A stretch of DNA of 64,000 bases from Caprimulgus europaeus. Taxonomy: Eukaryota; Chordata; Aves; Caprimulgiformes; Caprimulgidae. Positions 22,025-33,047 of this stretch are shown in pieces. Position 1 is the first letter of the stretch, and each line of letters opens with the position of its first letter. The DNA lies in NCBI GenBank assembly GCA_907165065.1, contig OU015538.1, forward strand, positions 21,963,165 through 22,027,164, read 5' to 3'. Below the pieces are notes generated by a model, which did no database searches, had not been told where the DNA came from, and saw nothing but the letters and a program-made list of their open reading frames with translations. The position numbers and the translations under genes are program-made.

Positions 22025-25000
22025 GATCCAACAGTGCTCTACAGGAAGCAGTCATGAGGAGTATCTTCATTCAGGCAAAATTCATCTTCCTATTCACCTT
22101 TGCCTACAAAAAATAGGTTGAACAAGCAGGTTTTGCTCCTCCACAATGTGTGGAGCCTTAACAATCTCTGCAGTGAAAATGCAAACCTCTTTAGGAACTT
22201 CAGCTACAGATCGCTGCATAGATCATCTGACCTCGCTTTTCTTGGCTCCCGTCACCGCCTCTGTAGAGGAAAGCCCTCTGAAAGCTTGGGTATGTGGGTC
22301 CTGGGCCAACAGCCCTGCAGTAAACTTGCTGTTTTATATGACCAAAAGGAACTGTGTTCACAGCTTTTGTGTGGTGGGAGTAGAACCAGCACCAGGGGCT
22401 GCTCAATATCCCATCATCTTTGGGTAAGAAGCGTGGGAGGAGGCTGGCCTGGGACTGACATTTCTCCTCCTGCCCACCTGAAGTGCTGCACAGGTGGTAG
22501 AACATCTTTTTGCATGTGAGATAGCCCTTAAAGACACACTCAAAGACAAATCAAAGCCAGGATAAAGCCAAGACCCTTTCCATGCTAGGAGCAGCGGTAC
22601 AAAAAGGAGAGATGTCCCGTGCGCTCCTCGTGCTGTACTCGAGCCTTTCTGCAGCACTCGCAGTGAGGTGCAGACACGCTTTCTGCAGCTTTGGTGCTGG
22701 ACAGCTTGGGTGATTCTGATACTGCAACAAGGCATGTTCTTTCTGAGCTCACCTTCTCTATTCTCTCTTTTAATGCATATTTAATTTATAAAAAATAGAC
22801 ACTTTTCCATAAGTTTTGATAGGATTGTGTACATGTGCCTTAATTATTTTGATATGAATACTTTTGCACAACCAGCTCATCTTTGAAATGCCAGCAAGCA
22901 CTCACAATTACCAGTCCTCAGTAGATACTCATGAAGTACTTTTTCCTCACAGCTTAGAAGGCCTGAAGGGTAAGTAGGGAGCTGAAAAGCTTTGTTATTC
23001 AGAATTTCTACTACCCTGAGTAAATCTATAAGATGGATACTGCAGAGTTATGGAAGAACCTTTTGATAATGAACAACAGGGCAACACCATGTCCAGTTAA
23101 AAGCCATGCAGACAGATGGAAATGAAATGAACCATCTGAGGAGTGAGGGGGGTATTGATGCCACAGAGACAGGATTAATGGGCCCCCACATTTAGTGTTC
23201 ACATCCAGGGAAGATCTGCATCTGCAGGTCTCTGCAAGCACCAGCTCCAAATTCACAGGCTTTCAAACAGTATCAGGAGCTGTTAGGAAAGGCATTACAA
23301 TGCCATAGAAAACAGAATGGGGATACTGGAACAAGCCCATGGAACATTTCCACCTTATGCATGTGTGTAGGTCTCTCATCTTGAGAGGGTTTAACAGAGC
23401 TAGAAAAGTCACTGAAAATGGTGATAATGGATGATTAGTGGTACTAATGCATTATACTTTCTCAGCTTGGAGAAGAACAGGGCAAAATGAGCAGAGTGTA
23501 CTCATCCTGACCAGTGTGGAGGAGGTGAATAAGAACTGTTTACAGTTTCTCTGAAAAGGAAGCAGGCTTTAGCTGACATTATCAGGTAACACTTTTAAAG
23601 GGAGAGGAAAAGTACTTCAATGCAATAGAGAAATAAGTGTGGGACGCCATGCTGTTCGTCCAGTGCTATGAAAACCCAAAGTACACAGAGGTCCAGTGAG
23701 AAATTAGAGGAATGAATGACATAAAAATTGATCAAACTTCACAAACTGCCAGGCACTCTTTACAGGTACTTATCAGTGACCTTATACTTTCTCCCTGAAC
23801 TTCCAGTAGTGAAGTTTATTTCTCTTTGTTAAGAATGTACTTAAAAATCAAGGTCTGAGAAACCATGATTTCTAAATGGAAAGGGAACAAACAGCAGCTT
23901 TTGTTGGTGATGATATCTTGGAAAAAGTTGTCAATATGTACATGCAGCTTACTGCAAATGGGGGGAAGCAAATGAAAATCATTAAACTTCAGGACTCCAA
24001 AGTTACTACATTTTGTTTTACTTCTCTTTATTTGTTCTATAAAGATGGGTGTGCATGAATGTCTGTGTTTGCCCAGGAATTACACTCCTATGAGGATATC
24101 AGGTACCTCTATTGAAAGCAGAGGAATTATTGTGAATCTGCTGGAGTTTGGGATGTGTTTTGGATGTGGTATCAGGTGATGTGTGCAGGCTGTAGTCAGC
24201 CAGAGTTTAGAGAACAGAAAATGTAAGTGTTGCTGCTAGTCCAATCTGAGGCTCAGAGCTAATGAAATCAGACATTTAGGATGTGAAAGAAAACTAGCTA
24301 TGAAGAGTGTAGAAAGCTGGTGAAGCTTAAGAGTCTTTCTTCCTAAGCAGGAAGGTGAGTAGGGCAGGGAAGCTGTTGCAATGGTATTGCAAGGCACACA
24401 GTTACCATGACTAGATAGTGTGCTAATGTGATGACAAGTCAACAGTGTTGAAATTTACTGGGAAACTATGAGGTTTTCTTAATCTTTCTATTCTAGATGA
24501 GGTTGCAGTTTGGGTTTTTGGGTTTGTTTGGTTGGGGTTTTTTTTTTGGGGGGGACTGTGTGTATTAGTGTGTGTACACGCGATGGGTGCAGCCACCCAC
24601 AGTAGAAATGGTAAAAAAGAAATTACTATGTGACTCGGGGAGGAGGAAACCAGCAGCTACATCTCTGTCCCAGGGAGAGAAAGATGTCATGTACATCATG
24701 TTTGAGGAACTGCAGGTTTTTGTGTTTGGTTTAGCTAAATAGTCTTTTTTTTTTAATCTGGTATAATTACAGCTTCAGGAAGTCTTGCATGTCCGGTTTA
24801 GAAAGCAGACACATCAGCAGTTTTAGCTTGGGTTTTCAGCTGGTTCCAGGGCATGTTCCCCAAAATCCAACTTCTTTTAAAGTCTTTTGTGTAGGAGATA
24901 GAGTTTGTTGGGACAAGCTTCTGTCTCCAGCCATGGGTCAGAGTGTGCAGAAGGTTGGTTTTAAAACATCTCTCTGAAAATGGACTCACATTCACTCTTT

Positions 25001-26506
25001 CGGTGACATTGCTTGAATGTTAGCAAGTGCTTTCTTGTTTGTTTTTAGGCAGGACTCAGTCATAGCTAATGGCTTTTTGGTGGCAGAGTGGGCAGATGGG
25101 GTACAGGCAGTATCAGCTGGTACCATACAGGTAGCTTCAGCAAAGAAGTCAAGAAGAAAAGGCAGCAAAAATCAGGTTTCCAGCACACCAGCAGGGTAGG
25201 CTCTGCAGGGACAGGTGATGCTGCTGCCTGCATTGCCTTCGTTGTCAGGGTGACGGCTGGTGGTAGCTCTTAGCCTGGAACCCCACATAAATTTGTTGCA
25301 CCAGGTCTTGCCAGACCACATTCAGCTTTTTGCTCCAGGCTGCCCGTGGTTGCCACAGGCAACTTTTACTGCAGCAATAAGCAAAGCTCAGCTGAAATCA
25401 CATTCAGTGAGTCACCCAAGCATGGGCACATCTCCACCCAAAGTCTGAAATGAGACCTTCACAGTTCTCATGGGTTTGCTGACTTTGGGAAAATGAAGAT
25501 CATCTCCAGTTTTCATTGCCATGTGCAGGTAGCAAACCATCACTGACAAACAGCAGCACTTCCAGAGAGTGGTCAAGCTGCGATGCAAACACTTCAGCTA
25601 AACAAACGGGGATCTGTCGTGATGGGATGTAGCTGTGGCAAAAAACGACACCAATTACCTTTCCCTCTTGGCTCCAGCAGAAAGTGGCTCCCTGTATTTC
25701 AGACATGCCGGCCTCCTGCTCAAAGGTACTCTTCTCCTGGTGCAGTGGTTAAAGCTATATGCTAAGGCATGTCCACTGAATAAATGCCAAAAAGTTGCCC
25801 TGATGAATTATTAAAAGCCTATAACAGAATTCAATAGGTCAGTGGATTTGCTTTTATACATGTTTCTTATCTTCTGTAATTCTTTCTCCTTTTGTTAATA
25901 GCTAGCAGGCACATATTAATCCTGTGCATAACACCTCTTGGAGATGTTTGGATGCACTTTTAAAGGTACCTCCACAGAGCATACCTAGAGTGTCTCTTGG
26001 ATTTAAGTCCCTCTGCTGCCACCTCATTAGAAAACACTGCCTCTGCTTGGAGAGGTGGAGAGAGCAATATCATCACACACAAGCCAGAGGGAACTGAATT
26101 CATGCTTCACGAGCATCCTCAAGTTTGCTTTCCCTCACTACCAAGTGCTTGACTGTGTAGTGAATGCAAATGTGGAAGAAAAGAAAGGAAAAAGGAAAGA
26201 AAAAAGAAGCATGCAGTTATGAAGAATAATAAAAAAGGGCAGTAGTCAGAAAAGCCAAGAGAATGGTAAGAGAAGTGGGTGGGGACAGGGGAATATGAAA
26301 TAGAACTGGAAAGATCCTTATAGTCTTTGTCCATCCTTTACCCTTCACCTAGGTCAGCAGTGAAATGGACTCGTGATATTTCAGAAAGAGGATCCTAGAG
26401 GACAAAGAACAGAAGAAAGGGAAGTGTTCTTCACTCGTCTGCTGGTCCCAGGAGCGTGGGGGTCTCTCACAAAGGGAAAGGAGGACAGACCTGCAGTGCT
26501 GGGAGA
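22025..26506. other. 3'-UTR of VSIG4 copy 1 and intergenic spacer
   Basis: No coding exon was recognised. Possible polyadenylation signals on the + strand are ATTAAA at 23981-23986 and AATAAA at 25779-25784, neither convincing. A purine-only tract of GAAAG/GGAAA type lies at about 26171-26210, shortly before the second VSIG4 gene. The sequence just before 26507 contains GGGAAGTG and other ETS-type cores and may be the promoter of copy 2. Confidence 0.55.
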
Positions 26507-26561
26507 ATGGGGGGAGTTGTGTGGATCATGGTGTTTGTGATGGCTTTCCTCAGCTGCAACG
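26507..26561 (+). CDS. VSIG4 copy 2 exon 1: signal peptide
   Basis: The ATG has A at -3 and G at +4. It encodes MGGVVWIMVFVMAFLSCN and ends in phase 1 at G|GTGAGT. Length 55 nt as in copy 1, with little residue identity beyond the hydrophobic core. Confidence 0.85.
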
Positions 26562-29500
26562 GTGAGTAGATGCTTCAGTGTATAAGAACAAAAATCAGAG
26601 TACTAAGTGGGTAGGGAAAATCTTTTTAATTATAGTGTCTTAATTTTAAAATATTGTCAAAGGTGGAAAGTCTTTAGTTTCTTGTATGAAAAACAGAGCC
26701 TGAGAATTCACAAGTGTCTCCTTTGGTATCAGATACAACATGGTGCTTTCAAGAGTGGAGCAAACAGCAGTATTGGGCAAAAGGTCTGCTGCCATGCCCC
26801 AAAGGAAGAAAAAACCAGAATTGTTCAGGACTCTTGGAGAGGTCCTGCTCTGGTGTGTCAGCTTCCAAAGCAGCCTTTGTGAAGATGGAATATGCACTCT
26901 TCCAGAATCTAATAATGCACCACCATTGTTCTGCTAGCATGGTCCTGGGAAGAAGAGGAGCTGTAATTATGAGACTAGGTACAGGCACACACATTATTCC
27001 CTTTGGTCTCTCTTGATCTGCTGACTCTCTGGGTGCATTAGGAGAGGTGATACTGGAAGCATTGCTTTGATTCATATGCCCATGAGTTATACGTGCCACT
27101 TCCAGGGCACATACGGCACTGACACAGGCAGAGGAAGGTTTTGGGAAACAGGAGAAAGGAGCTTTAACAAGTTGTGCACAGAAGCACAGAATTGCTCCTG
27201 AAATTTAAAGAAAACAGGTTGAAGTATGTTCCCCATTTCACCATAAAAAACCAGCTTTGCAGATTTCTGGGATCTGCCTCCCAAGCAACTTATTGTGAGT
27301 TAATGCAGCTGAACAAAACCAGTGCCTTTCTGGGGAAGAGGGAGGTGAGGGGGTATGGGTAGAGATGAGTCAAGTCCAGCTAAATTCAGGCAATTTGCTG
27401 CTTACAAGAGACACTTCCCAGAGGAGCTGTGGTCTCAGTGGGCAGACAGCTGGAAAGACTGGGAGAGTGAGCTGGGTACCACAAAATCCACCCCCTCTTC
27501 TCCTGTGCCCACTTGAGTGCTTGGCAAGGTGCTTATCTGGTTGAAGCAGGTATGATCCAAGAAATCTAGGTCAGATCTGAAGTTCTCTAAGGCTAAAGCA
27601 AAAAGAGTGGGTTTGGTTCTCCATTCCTGCTCAGGTCCAGTACTTCAGGGCAGATCCCTAAGAGCTCCAGCCTGCATGGTGCTTCCACACCACCAGGACA
27701 GCTGGTGCTGGCAGGCTAGGAAGGAAGATGCTCAACTGTTTTAGAAAATAGGCCAGAATATGAGAGTTCAGGGTTGGTTTGGTTTTTTTTTTCCCTGTTA
27801 TAATGCATTATAGATAATACAAATTCCTCTGATCAGTCTTCTAATCTCTGACATAGTCCTTGAGGTTTTCACCTCCCTCTGGTGGGAGGATTTTGCTTGT
27901 CTGGAAGACAACATCCCAGTTTAAGAAGTGTCATTGGAAGGAAATACTTCTTTTTAAAATGCTGTCTCAGGGATTTTTATTTTGCTGAGTTTCTCCCATT
28001 CCTTCCAATTAACTCTCCTTTGGAGTCATCCCTGCTGGTGTTGAAATTGGTCACACACAGAGTGCAGCTGCTCCTCAGGGGGTCAGTGGATGCTGGCAGC
28101 TCTTTCATGGCACACAGCAATGCAAAACAATATGGGAGAGATGTTGAAACAAAATTGTGTCCAGATGAATGCAGTGGATAGCAAACATACTTGAACTTGA
28201 GTGTACCAGATGCCCTGAGGGTATTTCTGAGCAGTTTTCTAGACAGCTTCCACCCTGCCTGGTTTTTCATGGTGGGAGTCTGTGAAAAGAGAAAGATGAG
28301 AAATGGAAAACCTTTAAGAACTGACACATCAAGGAGCTGTGTTTGACTGGGACGGAGCTGTGCCTGTCCTCTCAAAGTCATCTGGTAAAGGAAAAGCAAA
28401 GCTCCATGCCAGAAACAAGCTTCCACTGTGCCCAGCCCCAGCAGTGCCCTCGGCTGTCCCCATGGACACAGAGCCACAGACGTTTGCCTCCCCACAGCCG
28501 GCGCCTCCCAGCTCTGGGACAGGCTGCTGCACAGAGAAGTGCTTTTTCCCGCACAGATCCACTGCGGGGTCCTGTGAGCACCAGGGAAGTTGCATTAAAA
28601 AATAGTGACATTAATGAATACAAACCTGTTGCATTCATTGTTAATTGCAGTGAAGCAATAAACTTGCTCTGTTCATCCTTTCTCCCGTAGAGAAGGGAGA
28701 AGCCAACACTGCAAGTGGTGTTGTCAGAGCATCCCGTGTCAGTGGGAGGAGGTTGTTGCTGTTTGACTCATCATGTGCAAGTGTAAGCAGAAAGCCCAGC
28801 AGCAGAAGTAGGGTGTAAAGGCTGAGGCTAGAGAGCAGGAATAAGAGATGTTTCTCAAGGTCTTACAAAGACTGTAGCTGTGATGCTGCCAGCAGGAGCA
28901 GGATTTGTGCCTCTCTGTACCATGAAGGAACTGAGAACTGTCAAGTGCCCAGACAAAAACAATAGAAATGGCCATGAGGTCAAAGCACAGCTCACTTCCC
29001 CGTGCTCAGTGAGGTGGGGACAGGCCCTGGTTTAGCTCTCTGTGGTCTACAGCACATCTAAGATGCAGCCGCATGCTGGCGTCCACTGCCTAGTGATTCC
29101 CATCTAAGGACGTTCTCTCTTCTGCTGCTTTCTTATTTCTTCCCTTCAACTGTTGTTCCCTACAGCCCTCCTGGATCTGTCTAGTGTCCACCAGGTCCAG
29201 GCCACATGGATGGGATCCACCACTTTACCGTGTACCTACACGCCCTCAGAAGGTTTCACACAGCAAACTCTTATCTGGAGTGTGGAGCGAGACCACAGCA
29301 CCTCCACCATCTTCCGGAGGGACGGTTCTGGTGACCACGTCTTGTTGTCTCGGTTCAGAGACCGGGTCAGCGTCCCAAAGCACAGCCCAGGGGACATCTC
29401 ACTCCTAATCGAGAACCTTGAAATCCCTGACAGCGGACACTACACCTGTCAAGTCATCTGGAGGTCTGAAAATAGCAGCTTGATAACAAAGGAGGTGACC

Positions 29501-32500
29501 ACTACAGTTAAAGTCGTCAAAGGTAAATCCAGCAATAAAGCCCTGCTCTTGTGTAGCCAGCCTAATCCACAGAGCACGTAGGAGAAGAAGCAGCTGGTGG
29601 AAATAGCATTTCACACCATGCTGTCTACACACATCCAGGCTGGGTGTCCAGGTGTCTTCCTCCATTGCTGTGTCAGTCCTTCTCCACTCATGGAGGTGTA
29701 GGGATGGACTGGGGAAGGGGGATCAGGTAGTACACACCCCAAACTACATCTACTGGTTCAAGCACCCCTTGAACCCATGGTGCTTGAGATAACATCCGGA
29801 TCTGGTTTTGGTTTAGTGCAGGTAGCCGGCAACTCTGTGGTTCTTGTAGCAACTGAGGCAGCAAGTGGATGTTGCACTACCCCAATCTGCCTTCTCCCCT
29901 TCCCAAGCATCCTCAGTGTCGCTAGAAAGAGCAGCATTTCTGCAAGGGGGACACCCACTCCACAGAGCAGGACTTGTGTGATATGGCAGTAGGTGGCATA
30001 ATTGGTCTAAAGCTGGCTTTAGGCACAGGTGAACCTGTGTGGGGAGGTGACGTGAGGGCAGTGCTCCTCTTCCTCCGGGAAAGCACTGAAAGCCAGAGCA
30101 CGAGCTGCCATGGAGGGGGAGACCTTTCCCACCATGACCAGGGCCAGCGTGACCTGGGAACCATCTGCTTTGTCTTCCAGTTGCGGCGACCAAGCCCGTC
30201 ATCAGGGCCGGCGAGCTGGGGCTGACGGTGCCGGCAGGAGCCAGGACCAGCCTGACCTGCGTGGCCAGCGGGTCCCCCCCCATCAGCTACCGCTGGTTCC
30301 GCAGCGTGCCAGGAGGGAAAGCCCTGCTCCTGAGCAGCCAGGCCGAGCTGGCGTGGGACAGCCCGCGGCCCTCCGACAGCGGGAAGTACTACTGCGAGGC
30401 CGAGAACAGGGCTGGGGCCGGGGCTGTGCAGCAGAGCGACGCCGTTGAGCTGACGGTCAGAGGTGAGTCCGCAGCAGGGAGTTTCCTCCTTCATACCTTG
30501 TCTTTCAATGTAATGCTGAATTCAAGCTGTGTCTTGATTGCCACCCAGAAAGGGAAACCACAGTGGCCAGCATCCTCCCTGCTTCAGGTGTGCCTGATCA
30601 CGGCAGGGGTCAGGAAAATGTCCCCTGTGTCCCTGTGGGACTAGGACTGCGTAGGATGGGAGCCCAGCTCCTGCCCTTGGCATGTCTTGCTCTTGCCTGA
30701 CTGGTACTGCAGACAGGGAGTGAGGGAAATGGCCTGATGACCAGTCTCTCCCCAGAGTCTCCAGTCACGCAGCAGCCCAGCCCTGAGAGCGGCAGCCACA
30801 GCAGACCCCCACCCACCCCCCAAGGTGATGTGTTCCAGCCAGTGCCCACAGGTAAGTGATGCAGGTGGCAGGGGAAGGGCTGCAAAACCCCGGTGCTCCG
30901 TGAGTGATGGAGATGGTGAGCGAGACACATCTACTTGACATTTCTTTTGGGCTGCAGATCCTCTTTGTGGGTGGGATAGAAGCGATCTGCCATTTGGAGC
31001 TCATAAACAGGAGGGAGAGTGACTGGGGATTGGACAGGGGGAAACTCAGAGAGGGGAGATGGAGATGAGATCTGAGGAAGAAATTCTTGGCTGTGAGGGT
31101 GGTGAGACACTGGCCCAGGTTGCCCAGAGAAGCTGTGGCTGCTCCTCCCTGGAAGTGTTCTCGGCCAGGCTGGATGAGGCTTTGAGCAACCTGGTCTAGT
31201 GGAAGGTGTCCCTGCTGCTGGCAGGGGGTTTGGGACTGGATGAGCTTTAAGGTCCCTCCCAACCCAAACCAGTCTGGGATTCGCTGATTTCGCGACAGGT
31301 TTCGCGCAGGGCGCACACAGCCAGGCCGGTCAGAGATGGTTTTTCCGGGCAGGACCCGCTCTGTTTCTGGCTGGCAGCGCGGACCCCCGGGCCGTGCGGG
31401 GGCTGCCGGGGCCGCTCGGTTTGAAGCGCTTTAAGGGCCGTTCCCGGCACCCCCAGCCCCGGGGCTCCCCTATGGGCGGGCTGGGGGCGGGTGCGGGGGC
31501 TCTGCGGGGCCGGGTCCGTCCGTGTCCGCCATCGCTGTCCCCTCCCCGCAGGTGCCCCGTGGCTCGCGCTCCCCCTGCCCCTCCTGGCGCTGGCGGCCGC
31601 GCTGGGCGGGACCGCGCTCGGGGCGACACTGACGGCGCTGCTGAGGCGGCGGCGGGGCCCGGCGGGTGAGCGGGGCCGGCTGGGGAGGGCGGTGCTGGTT
31701 CAGGGGGACGGGGCGGGCGCGACGGTGCCGCTCCATCCCCATCGCCCCTCTCACCAACATCCACACGAATCACCCCCATCATCATCCCCCTCACCCCGTC
31801 CCCTGGCCCCAGCCCCTGCTCCAAGCCCAGCCCCGGCTGGTCCCTTCCAGGGAGAGGCAGGGTGGGAGGGTGATTCCTGGAGGTGGGTATACCTGGGAGC
31901 AGCTGTGGCACGTTAACCATGACACGTGTTGATGCACATCTCTTGATTCTTCTTTTTCCCCAGAACCTCTCTATGAAGTTGCCTTGTGAGTACAGTTTTT
32001 CATCGGGGATGTTAAGAAGGCTGGAAGGGCATCCCACTGATGTCTGTTTCCAAAAAGCTCCTTTGCTCAGTGAAAAGCCAAAGATTTCTTTGACTTGTGG
32101 GATGATCTGAGTACCTTGACAATCCATTTAGTGGGCAGCATGAGGACATTAACATTTTAGCGCAGGAGGTAGCAAGGGAGAGGGTGTGCTTTGGTATGTT
32201 AGAATGAGAAAGATATTCTGGGTCCTTCGCTCTGCCTTGCAGATGCCATGGGAAAAGTGTTCTCTGTAGTGAATTCCCACCAGCCATTATTTCACAGCGT
32301 GAAGTACAGGAATTCTCCGCTCTTCCCTCCAGATAAGTTCCTTCTATACACGCCTTTCTCTTTAAGAAACACATCCCAGTGCTTATCCAAGTGTTATTTT
32401 GTGCGATTCCCATTTGCTTACAATTATACAAACATATCTTCTCCCTCATCCTAATCTCAGCCTTTTTTCTCTTCATGTGACTTTCCTATTCAGAGATGTA

Positions 32501-33047
32501 TTTTAGCCATCTGCAGCCATGCACGGTGCCATTTCCCCCAGCTGTGACAGGTAGTCACTTTCTAGAGGCTAGACCATCTGCTGGTAACTCTTTTGAGTAT
32601 AGTGAGAGTTTATGGTACCAATGTTAACTGTTTATTGCTTCTTTTGTGTGTGCAGTTCTTCCAGTGTTAATTTCTAGTGTCTTTCAGAGCTACCCAGGCC
32701 CTCACTAGATTAGTATAAATTTGGCTGTTGCACAGATGACATGGTAGACCTTGTCTTTGACTAAGATGTAGATCAAATGATTTCTGATTTAGTCATCATT
32801 CTCAGTAATGTCTCTCTGTTGTTTCAGCCATAGCACTGAAGATGTCACAAGATTGGAAACTGCTGTGGAAGTCCCTGTTAAGTGCCTAAACGAGGAAACA
32901 AATTCTAAGGCTGAAACATCCAATGGCACTTTCACCATGAAAGGCAACAGCCATGACATTCCCAACAGCATATGCACTGGGAAGAATCCTGAGTATGAGA
33001 ACCTTGTGAATGCCCTGGAGTCAGAATACGAAATAGAAATAATTTAG
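26507..33047 (+). CDS. VSIG4-like (CRIg) Ig-superfamily receptor, copy 2
   Basis: A second complete VSIG4-type receptor starts about 4.5 kb after copy 1, on the same strand. Coding exons: 26507-26561, 29166-29522, 30181-30462, 30549-30587 (short stalk, tentative), 30756-30851 (stalk; donor at 30824 possible), 31552-31665, 31964-31985, 32828-33047. They total 1185 nt, or 394 residues, in one frame. Layout: signal peptide 1-18; V-set domain 19-137; second Ig domain 138-231; Pro/Ser-rich stalk; Ala/Gly/Leu transmembrane helix closed by RRRR; tail with LYEVA, EYENL and ESEYEIEI. Exon lengths 55, 357, 282, 114 and 22 equal those of copy 1. The V domain, signal, stalk, membrane and tail are strongly diverged, while the second Ig domain is nearly identical. 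It is an old tandem duplicate with later partial homogenisation. Which copy corresponds to mammalian VSIG4 cannot be decided here, so no symbol is given. Confidence 0.88.
29166..29522 (+). CDS. VSIG4 copy 2 exon 2: V-set Ig domain
   Basis: The acceptor is CCCTACAG and the donor AAAG|GTAAAT. It contains cysteines in LPCTY and YTCQV, the tryptophan in LIWSV, the FRRDGSGDHVLLS strand and the DSGHYTC motif. It is 357 nt, the same as copy 1. Divergence is greatest in the N-terminal strand and in loops, where ligand contacts of V domains usually lie. Confidence 0.95.
30032..30474 (+). repeat. Near-identical 443-bp tract shared with 16461-16903
   Basis: This is the second member of the pair, offset by exactly 13,571 bp at both ends. 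It starts at AACCTGTGTGGGGAGGTGAC and ends at GTGAGTCCGCAG just after the exon donor. Beyond these points the two introns cannot be aligned by eye. Confidence 0.85.
30181..30462 (+). CDS. VSIG4 copy 2 exon 3: second (C2-type) Ig domain
   Basis: The acceptor is TGTCTTCCAG and the donor CAGAG|GTGAGT, the same as in copy 1. Compared with copy 1 the visible residue changes are Val to Ala near the start, Ala to Val in RSAPGG/RSVPGG, Leu to Pro in DSLRP/DSPRP and Glu to Lys in SGEYYC/SGKYYC; one further base change is silent. Confidence 0.94.
30549..30587 (+). CDS. VSIG4 copy 2 candidate 39-nt stalk exon
   Basis: The acceptor is TGCCACCCAG and the donor TTCAG|GTGTGC. With the bordering split codon it reads ERETTVASILPAS. 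The TTVAS core matches TTVAS in stalk exon A of copy 1, and phase 1 is kept at both ends. The short length and the moderate acceptor make it tentative. Confidence 0.5.
30756..30851 (+). CDS. VSIG4 copy 2 Pro/Ser-rich stalk exon
   Basis: The acceptor is CTCTCCCCAG. It encodes ESPVTQQPSPESGSHSRPPP and then TPQGDVFQPVPT. The donor ACAG|GTAAGT at 30852 is close to consensus. A weaker donor, CAAG|GTGATG at 30825, would shorten it to 69 nt, the length of the copy 1 stalk exons. Both keep phase 1, so alternative donor use is possible. Confidence 0.7.
31068..31283 (+). repeat. CR1 LINE 3' region in VSIG4 copy 2 intron
   Basis: The sequence matches the familiar CR1 3' region: GAGGAAGAAATTCTTGGCTG, then GTTGCCCAGAGAAGCTGTGG, TTTGAGCAACCTGGTCTAGT and TTTAAGGTCCCTCCCAACCC. 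It lies on the + strand, about 270 bp before the transmembrane exon, and immediately precedes the GC-rich block. The 5' limit could be somewhat further left. Confidence 0.9.
31320..31760. promoter_or_regulatory. CpG-dense block around VSIG4 copy 2 transmembrane exon
   Basis: Density of CG dinucleotides rises sharply here and falls again after about 31760. It covers the 3' end of one intron, the whole transmembrane exon and the start of the next intron. It has the look of a CpG island but is inside a gene; it may be an internal promoter or only a GC-rich patch. Confidence 0.5.
31552..31665 (+). CDS. VSIG4 copy 2 transmembrane exon
   Basis: The acceptor is CTCCCCGCAG and the donor GCGG|GTGAGC. 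It encodes APWLALPLPLLALAAALGGT and then ALGATLTALLRRRRGPA, a hydrophobic helix followed by four arginines as stop-transfer. It has the same length (114 nt) and phases as copy 1 but almost no residue identity. Confidence 0.85.
31964..31985 (+). CDS. VSIG4 copy 2 22-nt cytoplasmic microexon
   Basis: The acceptor is TTTTCCCCAG and the donor CCTT|GTGAGT. It encodes EPLYEVA, equivalent to AQVYEVK of copy 1, and ends two bases into the next codon. Confidence 0.82.
32828..33047 (+). CDS. VSIG4 copy 2 last coding exon
   Basis: The acceptor is TTGTTTCAG; the stop TAG is at 33045-33047. The tail ends EYENLVNALESEYEIEII. It shares the opening HxS and the closing EY-x9-EYE arrangement with copy 1, but lacks the HYEEPI, NYVMEP and GYEEI tyrosines. 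Confidence 0.88.

Noticed and set aside
32999..33047. A full ITAM in the tail of VSIG4 copy 2.
   Set aside because: YENL is followed seven residues later by YEIE, whose +3 residue is Glu rather than Leu or Ile, so the consensus is not met.
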